Assembly (NCBI RefSeq): GCF_014638095.1
Contig: NZ_BMFH01000001.1
Location: 1,000,824 to 1,064,823, forward strand
Reading direction: 5' to 3'
From: Muriicola marianensis
GTDB lineage: Bacteria; Bacteroidota; Bacteroidia; Flavobacteriales; Flavobacteriaceae
Length of the DNA stretch: 64,000 nt
Of this stretch, positions 8,700 through 18,330 are shown piece by piece; the stretch's first letter is position 1; the number at the start of each line of letters is the position of its first letter. The notes beneath the pieces are model-generated. The model worked only from the letters and a program-made list of their open reading frames with translations, did not search any database and had not been told where the DNA came from. The translations under genes and the position numbers were made by a program.

Positions 8700-9680
8700 A
8701 TGAAAAGGAATATCGCCATCATCATGGGAGGTTATTCCAGCGAGTACCAGATTTCCATCCTAAGCGGTCAGAATGTTTTTAAGCACCTGGACCGGTCGAG
8801 ATTCAATCCCTACCGGGTACTCATATCTACGGAGAAATGGGTTTGCCTGGATGACAGGGACGCGGAATATCCGGTAGACCGTTCCGATTTTACTACCACT
8901 ATTCAAGGCAAGAAAATCAAATTTCACTGTGTTTTCAATGCCATCCACGGTACCCCAGGGGAAGACGGACTAATGCAGGCTTATTTTGAACTGCTGGGCA
9001 TCCCCCAGACCTCCTGCGACTATTATCAGGCAGCCCTCACCTTCAACAAGAGGGACCTGCTGAGCGTACTCAAACCCTATGGCATTAGGACGGCCGTTTC
9101 TTATTATCTCAACGCAGGCGATACTATAGAAGAAGACAAGATCCTTGAAAAGGTGGGACTCCCCTGCTTTGTAAAGGCCAACAGGGCGGGGAGCAGTTTC
9201 GGGATTACCAAGGTCATGAAAAAGGAAGAACTGTTGAGGGGAATAGAACACGCCTTTAAGGAAGACGAACAGATCATTATAGAATCCTTCCTCGACGGGA
9301 CAGAAGTATCTGTTGGCGTAATCACCTACAAAGGGGAAACGCTGGTCCTGCCGATCACCGAGATCGTGAGTGAGAACGACTTTTTTGACTATGAGGCCAA
9401 GTATCAGGGGAAGTCCCAGGAGATCACCCCGGCCCGGATCTCCGCAGATGAAAAGTCCCGTGTGGAAGAGACGGCACGTCTCGCCTATGAGGTCCTGGGC
9501 ATGAAGGGATATTCCCGCAGTGAGTTCATCCTGATCGATGGCGTGCCCCACATGTTGGAGATGAATACGACCCCCGGGCTTACCGAACAAAGTATCCTGC
9601 CACAACAGGCCAGGGCTGCCGGTATATCCCTCTCCGATTTATTCGCCAGTGCCGTAGACGAAGCCTTAAAGCAAAATTAA
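8700..9680 (+). CDS. ddl: D-alanine--D-alanine ligase
   Basis: 326 residues, ATP-grasp fold. It joins two D-alanines for the peptidoglycan stem peptide in the cytoplasm. Seen: the N-terminal GGYSSEYQISILSG, the NAIHGTPGEDG substrate loop, VKANRAGSSFGITKV in the ATP-grasp domain, DYEAKYQGKSQEITPA, and the C-terminal magnesium-binding MNTTPGLTEQS. Length is typical. It is divergent from the PASTA-rluD pair and followed 26 bases on by coaD. Confidence 0.96.
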   Translation: MKRNIAIIMGGYSSEYQISILSGQNVFKHLDRSRFNPYRVLISTEKWVCLDDRDAEYPVDRSDFTTTIQGKKIKFHCVFNAIHGTPGEDGLMQAYFELLGIPQTSCDYYQAALTFNKRDLLSVLKPYGIRTAVSYYLNAGDTIEEDKILEKVGLPCFVKANRAGSSFGITKVMKKEELLRGIEHAFKEDEQIIIESFLDGTEVSVGVITYKGETLVLPITEIVSENDFFDYEAKYQGKSQEITPARISADEKSRVEETARLAYEVLGMKGYSRSEFILIDGVPHMLEMNTTPGLTEQSILPQQARAAGISLSDLFASAVDEALKQN

Positions 9681-9681
9681 G

Positions 9682-9689
9682 TACCTTTG
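9682..9689 (+). promoter_or_regulatory. Candidate -7 element for coaD
   Basis: TACCTTTG matches TAnnTTTG exactly, just after the ddl stop and 18 bases before the coaD ATG. No -33 TTTG at the right distance, so coaD may have its own weak promoter in addition to read-through. Confidence 0.4.
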
Positions 9690-9706
9690 ATCAAGTACGA
9701 CGGACT

Positions 9707-10159
9707 ATGAAACGCGCCATTTTTCCGGGTTCTTTTGATCCCATCACCCTGGGTCATTACGACATCATCGAAAGGGGTATCCAACTCTTCGACGAGATCA
9801 TCATTGCGATCGGCACCAATGCAGATAAATCCTATATGTTCTCCGAGGAACAGAGAAAGGATTTTATAACCAGGGCGTTTGCAGGGCATACAAAGGTAAA
9901 GGTGGATACTTACGAGGGACTGACCATCGATTTTTGTAAGCAAGTAAAGGCCCAGTTCATCCTGAGAGGTTTGCGGAATCCGGCCGATTTCGAGTTCGAG
10001 AAAGCCATTGCCCATACCAACAGGAAATTATCGGGTATCGAAACCGTCTTTTTACTGACCTCTTCAGGCAAATCCTACATCAGCTCTTCCATCGTCCGTG
10101 ATGTGATCCGCAATGGTGGCGACTACACTTCCCTGGTTCCGGATACCGTAAGGTTCTGA
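9707..10159 (+). CDS. coaD: Phosphopantetheine adenylyltransferase
   Basis: 150 residues, nucleotidyltransferase fold. It catalyses the fourth step of coenzyme A synthesis, ATP plus 4'-phosphopantetheine to dephospho-CoA. The T/HxGH motif is present as GSFDPITLGHYDII, with the RGLRNPADFEFE substrate segment and the C-terminal SGKSYISSSIVRD that stands for the ISSSxVR motif. It follows ddl closely and may be partly co-transcribed. Confidence 0.96.
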   Translation: MKRAIFPGSFDPITLGHYDIIERGIQLFDEIIIAIGTNADKSYMFSEEQRKDFITRAFAGHTKVKVDTYEGLTIDFCKQVKAQFILRGLRNPADFEFEKAIAHTNRKLSGIETVFLLTSSGKSYISSSIVRDVIRNGGDYTSLVPDTVRF

Positions 10160-10307
10160 AACTCCTTTTTTCTTGTGCCGATAGCGAATGGAAAAGGAAT
10201 TTTCTTTTTGTAAGTTTTTTCTTACTTTAGTGAGGTATTTACCTACTACCATTGAAAAAGTATACACACACAACGAGTTTAGGGGTATTCACAACAATCA
10301 TTGAGGA

Positions 10308-12962
10308 ATGTTGAATTATACGGATATTTTAGTAGGAAATTACGACAGAATGTTGCGTGGAACCCCTACAGTGACCTTTGACTACCTCGTAAAACAGTTG
10401 CCGACGGCAACTGCTTTTATTAATAAAAAATACGAAGTAGTCTATGTCTCTGACAGATGGATCAATGATTTTGACTTTACCCGGAAAGAGGTCATAGGAC
10501 GTACTCTTAAAGATGTTTTTGGCGAGGTGACCCGCGAATGGGAAAAGGTTCTCAAGGATTGTCTCAAAGGGATTTCCCATGAAGTCAGCCTTCACCAGCA
10601 TACAGATGAATTCGGTAACCACCGCTGGTTCGAATGGACCAATACCCCCTGGTATGATGAAAAGGAGAATATCATTGGTGTGATCCTGCAGACCGAAGAT
10701 GTCACCTACCGCATACGCACGGAGATACAGGCCAAAAAACTCGAAAACCTCCTCGACAGCAAGTCGGAGATCACCAATATTGGCAGTTGGGAGTACGATG
10801 TGGAACGCAAACACCTGACGTGGTGTGAGATCACCAAGAAACTTCACGAGGTGGTCCCTACCTACGAACCCAATATAGACACGGCCATCAACTTTTACAA
10901 AGAAGGATACAGCAGGAATGCCATCGCCCTTGCCGTAGACAAGGCTATTCAGGATGGTGTCCCCTATGAAGTGAATTGCCAGATTATCACTGCCAAGGGT
11001 AATGAGATCACAGTGATCACTACGGGCAAACCCATCTTTAAAAAAGGAAAATTAATCGGGCTTATAGGCACCTTCCGTGATATCACCCCCAGCCTGGAGC
11101 ACGAGAAGAAAGCCAAAAGACAGGAACGTCACTTTAAAAGCATCTTCAATTCTTCCTACCAGTTCACCGGGATATTGGATACGCAGGGCACCTTCCTCGA
11201 GATCAATGAAACCGCCCTCACATTCTCCGGTCTGAAGGAGGAAGATGTCATCGGAAAGAAATTCTGGGATGCCTATTGGTGGCCCATACCCGATTATGTT
11301 AAGGATGGACTGAAACAAGTGGTGAAGACAGCGGCCGAAGGTGAATTCATGAGGAGTGAGATCGTAGTGCTGGACAAGGATAAGAATCCGATCCCTGTAG
11401 ATTTCAGCATCAAACCCATCTACGACGAGAATAAAAAGATCTTCTCCCTGCTGGCCGAAGGTAGGATGATTAAGGAAATGGTTGCGGCCAGACGTAAACT
11501 CAAGGAAAGCGAGCAAAAGTTCCGCGCGCTTTATGAGCTCTCCCCTATCAGCTATATTCTGAGCGATTTTGACACGGGGGAGATCCTCGACTTTAATACT
11601 TCCTTTGAGCAGACTACGGGTTATACCCGCAAATCCCTGGGCTCTCTCAAGGTGCAGGACATCCTCGTTACCGGATCCAAAACTCAGTTACTGAGGATCA
11701 GGAAGGAAATAGAATCCAACCAGGCATTCGGACCCGAAGAACAACAGTACATTAAAAAGGACGGTACCAAATTCCCCGTGCTGGTCAGCGGTTCTCTGGT
11801 AGGGAACAAAAAGGGCCGGAAATTACTTTGGTCCACTGCCCAGGATATATCGGAGAGCAAACAATCAGAAGCACGGTTGCGGGAAGAAAAGAAACTCCTC
11901 AGGACCCTGATCGACAACCTGCCCCTCAATGTCTTTATCAAGGACCTCGAATCCAACAAGGTCCTGGTCAACAAAGCCGAACTCGATTATGTAGGCCTGA
12001 AGGAGGAGGACGTTATCGGCAAAAACGATTATGACTTCTATGATGAGGAATCTGCCGAGATCTCGAGAAAAGAGGATTTGGAAGTGATGCGATCCAGGAA
12101 GCCCATGCTGAGGAAGGAAACTATCAGTGTGAAGAAGGATGGAAGCATGACCTCTTTCCTGACTTCCAAAATCCCGCTGATGGACGAGGAGAAGAAGGTA
12201 AAAGGCCTCATCGGGATCAGCCTGGATATCAGCGATCTCAAGCAGAAAGAGGAAGAGTTACACGACCTGATCAACGTCACCTCGGTACAGAATAAGAAAC
12301 TGGTCAACTTCGCACATATCGTGTCCCACAATCTGAGATCGCACACGGCCAATTTTTCCATGCTGCTCGACTTCCTCGTAAGTGAGACGGATGTGGAAGA
12401 GAAAAACAGGATCATCAAGATGTTGATGGAAGCCTCGGACAACCTCCTGGAGACCCTGGAGAACCTCAACGAAGTTGTAGCGATCAGTACCAACATCAAC
12501 CTCGATAAAAAGCCGGTCAACCTGTACGAAAAGATCCGTGCCGTGGAACAGAACCTCACGGCCTATCTCAAGAACAACAATGCCCTCATCATCAATGACG
12601 TGGATGAAGACCTTATGATTAAAGCCGTCCCTGCTTACGCCGAGAGCATTCTTATGAACTTTATCACCAATGCCATTAAATACAAGAACCCCATGCGCAA
12701 GCCGGTAGTCCGGCTGAGTGCGGAAAGGAAGGATGAGTATACTGTCCTGAGCATTAAGGACAACGGCCTGGGAATAGACCTGAAGGAACACGGGGAGAAA
12801 CTTTTCGGGATGTACAAGACCTTCCACAAAAATCCGGAAGCGAGGGGTATCGGGCTGTATATCACCAAGAATCAGGTCGAAGCCATGAACGGGAAGATAA
12901 CCGTTGAGAGTGCCGTGGGGAAAGGAACTACTTTTAAAATATTCTTCAATGAGCAAAATTAA
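10308..12962 (+). CDS. Cytoplasmic multi-PAS sensor histidine kinase
   Basis: 884 residues with no obvious transmembrane helix, so a soluble sensor. About five PAS/PAC modules occupy roughly residues 25-645 (repeated EEDVIGK, FWD/DYDFYD and LLxISxDI-type motifs). The dimerisation helix carries the phospho-acceptor H674 in SHNLRSHTANF, a variant of the usual SHELRTP. The ATPase domain follows with NFITNAIKYK, IKDNGLGID and GRGIGLY-like boxes. The last 14 bases overlap the start of a receiver gene, so kinase and receiver are co-expressed. The signal (redox, light or ligand) cannot be inferred; no phytochrome GAF Cys was seen. Confidence 0.9.
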   Translation: MLNYTDILVGNYDRMLRGTPTVTFDYLVKQLPTATAFINKKYEVVYVSDRWINDFDFTRKEVIGRTLKDVFGEVTREWEKVLKDCLKGISHEVSLHQHTDEFGNHRWFEWTNTPWYDEKENIIGVILQTEDVTYRIRTEIQAKKLENLLDSKSEITNIGSWEYDVERKHLTWCEITKKLHEVVPTYEPNIDTAINFYKEGYSRNAIALAVDKAIQDGVPYEVNCQIITAKGNEITVITTGKPIFKKGKLIGLIGTFRDITPSLEHEKKAKRQERHFKSIFNSSYQFTGILDTQGTFLEINETALTFSGLKEEDVIGKKFWDAYWWPIPDYVKDGLKQVVKTAAEGEFMRSEIVVLDKDKNPIPVDFSIKPIYDENKKIFSLLAEGRMIKEMVAARRKLKESEQKFRALYELSPISYILSDFDTGEILDFNTSFEQTTGYTRKSLGSLKVQDILVTGSKTQLLRIRKEIESNQAFGPEEQQYIKKDGTKFPVLVSGSLVGNKKGRKLLWSTAQDISESKQSEARLREEKKLLRTLIDNLPLNVFIKDLESNKVLVNKAELDYVGLKEEDVIGKNDYDFYDEESAEISRKEDLEVMRSRKPMLRKETISVKKDGSMTSFLTSKIPLMDEEKKVKGLIGISLDISDLKQKEEELHDLINVTSVQNKKLVNFAHIVSHNLRSHTANFSMLLDFLVSETDVEEKNRIIKMLMEASDNLLETLENLNEVVAISTNINLDKKPVNLYEKIRAVEQNLTAYLKNNNALIINDVDEDLMIKAVPAYAESILMNFITNAIKYKNPMRKPVVRLSAERKDEYTVLSIKDNGLGIDLKEHGEKLFGMYKTFHKNPEARGIGLYITKNQVEAMNGKITVESAVGKGTTFKIFFNEQN

Positions 12963-13353
12963 AAGTGTATGCATCATTGATGACGATCCCATCACGGTCT
13001 TTGGGATCAAGAAAATGTTGAGCATGCTCGACCTGGCAGAAGATATCAAAACCTACGTCAACGGGAAGGAAGCCATAGATGACATCAGCAAGATGGTAGA
13101 CAGCGGTGAGACCATCCCTCAGGTGATTTTCCTGGACATCAATATGCCCATCATGGACGGGTGGCAATTCCTTGAGAAATTCCTGGACCTGAATGTGGAA
13201 GGCAAGGTCAGGATCAACATCGTCACCTCTTCTATAGACGCCTACGACAGACAGCAATGGGAACGATTCAAAGGGCTGACCAGTCACCTGATCGACTTTA
13301 AGAACAAACCTATAAGAAAGAATGACATCCTGGAGATCACCAGGGTGGCCTAG
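12949..13353 (+). CDS. Single-domain response regulator
   Basis: 134 residues from the ATG at 12949, inside the end of the kinase gene; the longer frame starting at 12904 lies wholly within kinase coding sequence. It consists only of a CheY-like receiver: acidic pocket IIDDDP, phospho-acceptor D63 in FLDINMP, and a conserved Lys in FKNKPIR. With no output domain it probably signals by protein-protein contact or phosphotransfer. Its stop TAG overlaps the stop of the convergent Nudix gene through CTAG 13350-13353. Confidence 0.92.
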   Translation: MSKIKSVCIIDDDPITVFGIKKMLSMLDLAEDIKTYVNGKEAIDDISKMVDSGETIPQVIFLDINMPIMDGWQFLEKFLDLNVEGKVRINIVTSSIDAYDRQQWERFKGLTSHLIDFKNKPIRKNDILEITRVA

Positions 13354-13949
13354 TGGAAATTATCGATCTCGAAAAGGCTGCGGATATTCGTATAGGAATT
13401 TTCCAGTGCTTTTTTGATCTTTTTAGGCCCTTTCCATTTCACCTTCTCAATATTCTCGCTTTTTTGCCCCACGAGCTTCCCTTTGTAGGAGGTCTTCATA
13501 GCATACCAGTGCACTTCCTTAAGCCCGTAGCTGCCTTTCCTTTTGTAGACGTGATAGGTGGTTTTGAGGAAGTTCTCGATTTTCAGGCCCTTGACCCCTG
13601 TTTCTTCCGTTACTTCCCTGATCGCGCACTCCTCAATGGTCTCTCCCTTGTCCATCATGCCTTTGGGTAGATCCCATTTATCATTTCGGTAAATGAAAAG
13701 GACTTTACCTTCCTTGTTGGTGACCACCCCTCCTGCAGCCACTTCCAGGGGAATTTTCTTGGTGAATTTCTTCAGGATTTCCTCGTGGTTGGGATGGTAG
13801 ATATAGGCAGCAGGCAGCTTCTTTTTAGCCAGTGCGTCTATTGCCGTATTGATCGCTGTGCCATTCAGGGGAAAGTATTCTCCGTTCACGGTCTCTGATA
13901 ATTTGTTCGTCAATATCAGAGGAGCGTCATTAACAAAAACTTTATACAT
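13350..13949 (-). CDS. Nudix hydrolase
   Basis: 199 residues from the ATG at 13949 (MYKVFVND); the longer frame to 14072 would run through pyrE. An approximately 70-residue N-terminal extension precedes the Nudix fold. The Nudix box is complete: the GETIEECAIREVTEETG core with DKG before it. Substrates are nucleoside diphosphates linked to another moiety; WDLPKG is typical of the NUDT3/DIPP-like and ADP-ribose groups, but I cannot assign one. Its ATG is only seven bases from the divergent pyrE ATG, so each promoter must lie inside the other gene. Confidence 0.88.
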   Translation of the reverse strand: MYKVFVNDAPLILTNKLSETVNGEYFPLNGTAINTAIDALAKKKLPAAYIYHPNHEEILKKFTKKIPLEVAAGGVVTNKEGKVLFIYRNDKWDLPKGMMDKGETIEECAIREVTEETGVKGLKIENFLKTTYHVYKRKGSYGLKEVHWYAMKTSYKGKLVGQKSENIEKVKWKGPKKIKKALENSYTNIRSLFEIDNFH

Positions 13950-13952
13950 TTG
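13945..13952 (+). promoter_or_regulatory. -7 element placing the pyrE transcript start at its ATG
   Basis: TACATTTG matches TAnnTTTG exactly and ends five bases before the pyrE ATG (13957). With the usual Bacteroidota spacing the first transcribed base would be at or next to the A of the start codon, predicting a leaderless mRNA. It overlaps the start codon of the divergent Nudix gene. No good -33 element was found. Confidence 0.5.
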
Positions 13953-13956
13953 TGCA

Positions 13957-14598
13957 ATGATTTTGGATAAGCATACGGCCAGTAAAACGGCTGAACTCCT
14001 GTTGCAAATTAATGCAATTAAGTTGAGACCCGAAAATCCTTTCAAATGGGCCTCGGGCTGGAATTCGCCCATCTATTGTGACAACCGTATCCTCCTGTCA
14101 TTTCCGGTAATTCGAAACTATATCAAGGAGGAGATGGCCAAACAGGTGGAGGAGCTCTATGGAAAACCCGATGTCATTGCGGGCGTAGCTACAGGCGCCA
14201 TAGGAATAGGAGTGCTGGTCGCAGAATACCTGGGGCTTCCTTTTATCTATGTCAGGCCCGAAGCCAAGTCTCACGGAAGGCAGAATCAGATCGAAGGTTT
14301 GCTGGAACCGGACCAGACGGTCGTGGTAATCGAAGATCTCATCAGCACAGGGAAGAGCAGCCTGAATGCGGTGGATGCCCTCTTAAAGGGCGGTGCCAGG
14401 GTTAAGGGGATGGTGGCCATTTTTACCTATGGATTCGAAACAGCCCGACTTAATTTCGAGGAAAAAGAAGTAGAACTCCATACTCTGAGTGATTATCAAA
14501 CCCTCGTGGAACTGGCCTCAGACACTCATTATATCAAAGAAGAACAACTCAACACCCTCATGGAGTGGAGAAAAGACCCCGCTCTGTGGAAACCCTGA
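13957..14598 (+). CDS. pyrE: Orotate phosphoribosyltransferase
   Basis: 213 residues from the ATG at 13957; the upstream frame to 13849 is antisense to the Nudix gene. The enzyme converts orotate and PRPP to OMP in pyrimidine synthesis. Seen: RPENPFKWASGWNSPIYCDNR, GVATGAI, the flexible-loop segment RPEAKSHGRQNQIEG and the PRPP motif VVVIEDLISTGKSS. It is followed four bases on by an SRPBCC gene, probably in one transcript. Confidence 0.96.
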   Translation: MILDKHTASKTAELLLQINAIKLRPENPFKWASGWNSPIYCDNRILLSFPVIRNYIKEEMAKQVEELYGKPDVIAGVATGAIGIGVLVAEYLGLPFIYVRPEAKSHGRQNQIEGLLEPDQTVVVIEDLISTGKSSLNAVDALLKGGARVKGMVAIFTYGFETARLNFEEKEVELHTLSDYQTLVELASDTHYIKEEQLNTLMEWRKDPALWKP

Positions 14599-14602
14599 TC
14601 CC

Positions 14603-14995
14603 ATGCATATAGAAACCCCTACAAAGATCATCGCAAAGAGCAAGGAAGAAGTTTACAATTTCCTCACCGACCTGCAGAATTTTGAGAAACTGATGCCGGA
14701 ATCCATCGACAAATTCGAGATCCTTGATGAGGATACCTTTCTCTTCGCCCTGAGCGGCATGCCTCAGATCGTCCTCAAGAGGAAGGAGCAGATCCCACAT
14801 GAAAAAGTGGTCCTGGGAGCGGCCAGCGATAAACTTCCGTTTACCCTCAGTGCCCTGATCGAGGAAAAGGATGCGGGGACAAGCGAAGTAACCCTGAGTT
14901 TTGAAGGAGAATTCAATGCCATGATGGCCATGATGATCAAAGGCCCCATTACCAATTTTATTGGCACCCTTTCAGAAAACCTGACCAGGATCTGA
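14603..14995 (+). CDS. SRPBCC (START-like) superfamily protein
   Basis: 130 residues from the ATG at 14603. It has the polyketide cyclase/START-like pattern: an N-terminal strand (HIETPTKIIAKS), helices around EEVYNFLTDLQNFEKLMP, a beta sheet, and a long C-terminal helix ending NLTRI. Such small proteins bind hydrophobic ligands; the ligand is unknown. It is coupled to pyrE with a four-base gap and convergent with birA (15-base gap). Confidence 0.75.
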   Translation: MHIETPTKIIAKSKEEVYNFLTDLQNFEKLMPESIDKFEILDEDTFLFALSGMPQIVLKRKEQIPHEKVVLGAASDKLPFTLSALIEEKDAGTSEVTLSFEGEFNAMMAMMIKGPITNFIGTLSENLTRI

Positions 14996-15010
14996 TTTCA
15001 TTCTACCTTT

Positions 15011-15733
15011 TTACAGCTTGAAGACAATCTCCTTCATCCCGAAAGAGCACTGACTTCCGTCTATTTCCAAAATAAGCTTCCCGGCTTGGGTTACGCCCCT
15101 TATCACGCCCTTCACCAAATTCCCATCGACCTTGAACTCTGCTTCCCTGTCCTTGAGGAAAAGATTAGAATCGTACATCTTTGGGACCTCCTCATCGGTG
15201 TCGGACAGCCGAACAAGTCCATCCCTGAGAGAATTCAAAACGACATCCAGTACTGAATCCAGATCGTATTCTGTCCCCGTTATCTGAGAAAAGGAGGCTG
15301 CATGAGGAAGACCACTAAACGAAGCCTGGTTGATATTGATCCCGATCCCGATCACTGCCTGGACTATAGAGTTACCTTTGATGGTATTTTCGATAAGGAT
15401 GCCACAGATCTTTTTATGACCTGACATTATGTCGTTAGGCCATTTAATGGACAGATCAGGTATTCCGAACCTGCCAAAAGCATCGATCAATGCCAGGGAT
15501 ACCGCCTGGGATATCAGAAATCCACGGCTTGCTTCCAGGGCATCAAAATACTTCAATACACTAAAGGTCAGGTTCTTACCCGGTTCAGAAATCCATTGTG
15601 CCCCTGCCTGCCCCCTGCCCTTGAGTTGGGCATCCGTCACTAAAACGGTAAGGTCCTCCAGCTCAGTTTCGGCCAGCATCCTCTTTAAATGAAGATTGGT
15701 TGAATCCGTGGCACCGACTTTGATGATTATCAT
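15011..15733 (-). CDS. birA: Biotin--[acetyl-CoA-carboxylase] ligase, catalytic-type
   Basis: 240 residues. It activates biotin with ATP and transfers it to carboxylase carrier proteins. The biotinyl-AMP loop reads KGRGQAGAQW, followed by NLTFSVL, the SIKWPNDIM segment (KWPND motif), and KICGILIEN with GIGININQ. There is no N-terminal helix-turn-helix, so it is a ligase without repressor function. The C-terminal SH3-like domain is present. It is divergent from rsfS (96 bases between). Confidence 0.94.
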   Translation of the reverse strand: MIIIKVGATDSTNLHLKRMLAETELEDLTVLVTDAQLKGRGQAGAQWISEPGKNLTFSVLKYFDALEASRGFLISQAVSLALIDAFGRFGIPDLSIKWPNDIMSGHKKICGILIENTIKGNSIVQAVIGIGININQASFSGLPHAASFSQITGTEYDLDSVLDVVLNSLRDGLVRLSDTDEEVPKMYDSNLFLKDREAEFKVDGNLVKGVIRGVTQAGKLILEIDGSQCSFGMKEIVFKL

Positions 15734-15802
15734 AGGAAATATCGTCCCTTTTGGCTCTACAATGTTATGTTAAATACTAGGGTCGAAAAAATAAAAAAAT
15801 AA

Positions 15803-15810
15803 TAACTTTG
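15803..15810 (+). promoter_or_regulatory. -7 element for the rsfS-ftsH operon
   Basis: TAACTTTG is an exact TAnnTTTG match in an A/T-rich stretch, ending 19 bases before the rsfS ATG. No TTTG at -33 spacing. Confidence 0.5.
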
Positions 15811-15829
15811 TATAAACTAAATCATTTGG

Positions 15830-16207
15830 ATGCAGAAAGGAAAGGCTAGCGCAGATGAGTTAATCGCTTTAATATTACAAGGAATAGAAGAAGTTAAAGG
15901 GCTTGAAATCAATCTACTCGACCTCAGAGACATAGAAAATACCGTTTGCGACTACTTTGTCTTATGTAATGGCACCTCCAACACGCATGTCAATGCGATC
16001 GTAAATTCAATCCAAAAAACGGTTAGTAAAGGTATACAGGATAAACCCTGGCATGTGGAAGGTTCCGACAATGCCGAATGGGTGCTTTTGGATTACGTCA
16101 ATGTCGTTGTACACGTGTTTCAGAAACAGGTACGCGAATTCTACGATATTGAGGGACTATGGGGCGACGCGAAGGTGACCATGGTAGAAAGCAGTTTTAA
16201 TCAATAA
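15830..16207 (+). CDS. rsfS: Ribosome silencing factor RsfS
   Basis: 125 residues of the Iojap/RsfS family, which binds ribosomal protein uL14 and blocks subunit joining when nutrients are scarce. Seen: DIENTVCDYFVLCNGTSNTHV near the middle of the N-terminal half and the conserved HVEGSDNAEWVLLDYVNVVVHVF. It is the first gene of a run ending with an acyl-CoA-binding protein; ftsH starts three bases after its stop. Confidence 0.95.
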   Translation: MQKGKASADELIALILQGIEEVKGLEINLLDLRDIENTVCDYFVLCNGTSNTHVNAIVNSIQKTVSKGIQDKPWHVEGSDNAEWVLLDYVNVVVHVFQKQVREFYDIEGLWGDAKVTMVESSFNQ

Positions 16208-16210
16208 AAA

Positions 16211-18277
16211 ATGGCTAAGGAAAATAACAATAACACCCCTCAGAAAAAACCAAAGTTCAGTTCGTGGTGGATCTACGGACTGATCGCGGTTTTGCTGATC
16301 GGATTTAATTTTTTTGGAAGCGGAGGTATGGGAACCACCCGTAAAACCACCACTTCCGAATTGCAGCAATACCTCAGGGCTGGCGATATCGCCAAGATCC
16401 TGATCATTACCAATACAAATCAGGCCAAGGTGTTCCTGACGGAAGAAGCGCTGACAAAGGACGTTCACAAGGATGTCGCGAATAAACCCTTTTTCCCCAC
16501 GACGGCTGAGATCCCCCAATACGTGCTGGATTACGGAGACCTTCAGATCTTCCAGAACGAAATCACCGAGATTAAAAAGGAAAATTCCCTGAACACCATT
16601 GTGGAGTTCGACAAGGAATCCAACATCTTTTTTGACCTGCTGATCACCATCCTTCCCTTTGTCCTTATCATAGGACTCTGGATCTACCTCATGAGGAGGA
16701 TGTCCGGAGGAGGGGCCGGTGGAGCCGGTGGGCAGATCTTCAATATCGGTAAGTCCAAGGCAAAACTCTTTGACGAGAAAACAGATACGCGCACTTCCTT
16801 CAAGGATGTGGCAGGGCTGGAAGGTGCTAAAGAGGAGATTGAAGAGATCGTGGAATTCCTGAAAAATCCTGACAAATACACTTCCCTGGGAGGTAAGATC
16901 CCCAAAGGTGCTCTGTTGGTAGGTCCTCCCGGGACCGGAAAAACTCTCCTGGCCAAAGCGGTGGCAGGGGAAGCCAAGGTACCCTTCTTCTCCCTTTCCG
17001 GGTCTGACTTCGTCGAGATGTTCGTCGGTGTGGGAGCGTCCAGGGTAAGAGATCTTTTTAAACAGGCCAAGGATAAAGCTCCGGCTATCATCTTTATAGA
17101 CGAGATAGACGCCATAGGACGGGCCAGGGGAAAGAACAACTTTACAGGTTCCAATGACGAACGGGAAAACACCCTGAACCAGTTACTCACTGAGATGGAT
17201 GGTTTTGGGACGAACACCAATGTGATTGTACTCGCAGCCACAAACCGCGCAGATGTGCTCGACAAGGCCCTGATGCGTGCAGGAAGGTTCGATCGGCAGA
17301 TCTACGTCGACCTGCCAGACATACGGGAGCGAAAAGAGATCTTTGAGGTCCACCTGAGACCCATCAAAACGGCTGAGACACTCGATCTGGACTTCCTCGC
17401 CCGTCAGACTCCCGGATTCTCCGGAGCAGATATCGCAAACGTCTGTAATGAAGCTGCTTTGATCGCTGCCAGGAAAGAGAAAAAGGCCGTGACCAAACAG
17501 GATTTCCTGGATGCAGTCGACCGTATTGTTGGCGGACTCGAGAAGAAAAATAAGATCATCACCAAAGAAGAGAAAAGAACGATCGCCTACCACGAGGCTG
17601 GCCACGCCACGGTAAGCTGGATGCTGGAACACGCGGCACCCCTCGTGAAAGTGACCATCGTTCCAAGGGGACAGTCCCTGGGTTCAGCGTGGTACCTGCC
17701 CGAGGAACGCCTGATTGTCCGACCCGAACAGATGAAGGATGAAATGTGTGCCACTCTGGGTGGACGTGCTGCCGAAAAGGTCATTTTTGACAAGATCTCA
17801 ACCGGGGCCCTCAGCGATCTGGAGAAGGTAACTAAACAGGCTCGTGCCATGGTGACCATTTACGGCCTCAACGATACTATCGGAAATCTCACCTACTACG
17901 ATTCATCCGGTCAGAGCGAATACGGTTTTACAAAACCCTACAGCGAGGAGACCGCCCAAAAGATCGATGAGGAGATCTCAAAACTCATTGAAGAACAGTA
18001 CGCCAGGGCTGTGGATGTGTTGGAAAAGAACAAGGACAAGCTAACCGAACTGGCCGAACGACTGCTCGAGAAAGAAGTCATCTTCAAGGAAGATCTCGAA
18101 AAGATATTCGGAAAACGGCCTTTCGAAAAAAAGTTCGACAAAAAGGGACAGGAGATCTCCAGCAATGAAGAGAAGCCAGAGGACAAGGATAAACCGGTGA
18201 GTGAAAAGGAATCTTCTAAGGAAGGGAAATCCGCCGAGGTGAAGAAGGAGGAAGAACTGACCAAGGATAATAAATAA
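16211..18277 (+). CDS. ftsH: ATP-dependent zinc metalloprotease FtsH
   Basis: 688 residues. This membrane-bound AAA+ protease degrades misfolded and short-lived membrane and cytosolic proteins. Two transmembrane helices (about 17-34 and 138-161) flank a small external domain. Then come a glycine-rich linker, Walker A GPPGTGKT at 238-245, Walker B IIFIDEID, the second region of homology with [20 protein letters not shown], and the zinc motif HEAGH at 461-465. The C-terminus is a long charged Lys/Glu tail. Translation is probably coupled to rsfS. Confidence 0.97.
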   Translation: MAKENNNNTPQKKPKFSSWWIYGLIAVLLIGFNFFGSGGMGTTRKTTTSELQQYLRAGDIAKILIITNTNQAKVFLTEEALTKDVHKDVANKPFFPTTAEIPQYVLDYGDLQIFQNEITEIKKENSLNTIVEFDKESNIFFDLLITILPFVLIIGLWIYLMRRMSGGGAGGAGGQIFNIGKSKAKLFDEKTDTRTSFKDVAGLEGAKEEIEEIVEFLKNPDKYTSLGGKIPKGALLVGPPGTGKTLLAKAVAGEAKVPFFSLSGSDFVEMFVGVGASRVRDLFKQAKDKAPAIIFIDEIDAIGRARGKNNFTGSNDERENTLNQLLTEMDGFGTNTNVIVLAATNRADVLDKALMRAGRFDRQIYVDLPDIRERKEIFEVHLRPIKTAETLDLDFLARQTPGFSGADIANVCNEAALIAARKEKKAVTKQDFLDAVDRIVGGLEKKNKIITKEEKRTIAYHEAGHATVSWMLEHAAPLVKVTIVPRGQSLGSAWYLPEERLIVRPEQMKDEMCATLGGRAAEKVIFDKISTGALSDLEKVTKQARAMVTIYGLNDTIGNLTYYDSSGQSEYGFTKPYSEETAQKIDEEISKLIEEQYARAVDVLEKNKDKLTELAERLLEKEVIFKEDLEKIFGKRPFEKKFDKKGQEISSNEEKPEDKDKPVSEKESSKEGKSAEVKKEEELTKDNK

Positions 18278-18330
18278 TTCTCGCGTTACGTTCTAGAAAT
18301 GAGTACATTCGATCAGATTTAAATCGACCT

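Noticed and set aside
12301..12360. Bacteriophytochrome identity for the five-PAS kinase
   Set aside because: No GAF/PHY bilin domain or chromophore cysteine was seen; the similarity is only in the kinase core.
13849..14072. N-terminal extensions of pyrE and the Nudix protein that overlap each other
   Set aside because: Both would be antisense to the other's conserved N-terminus, and family homology begins at the inner ATGs 13957 and 13949.
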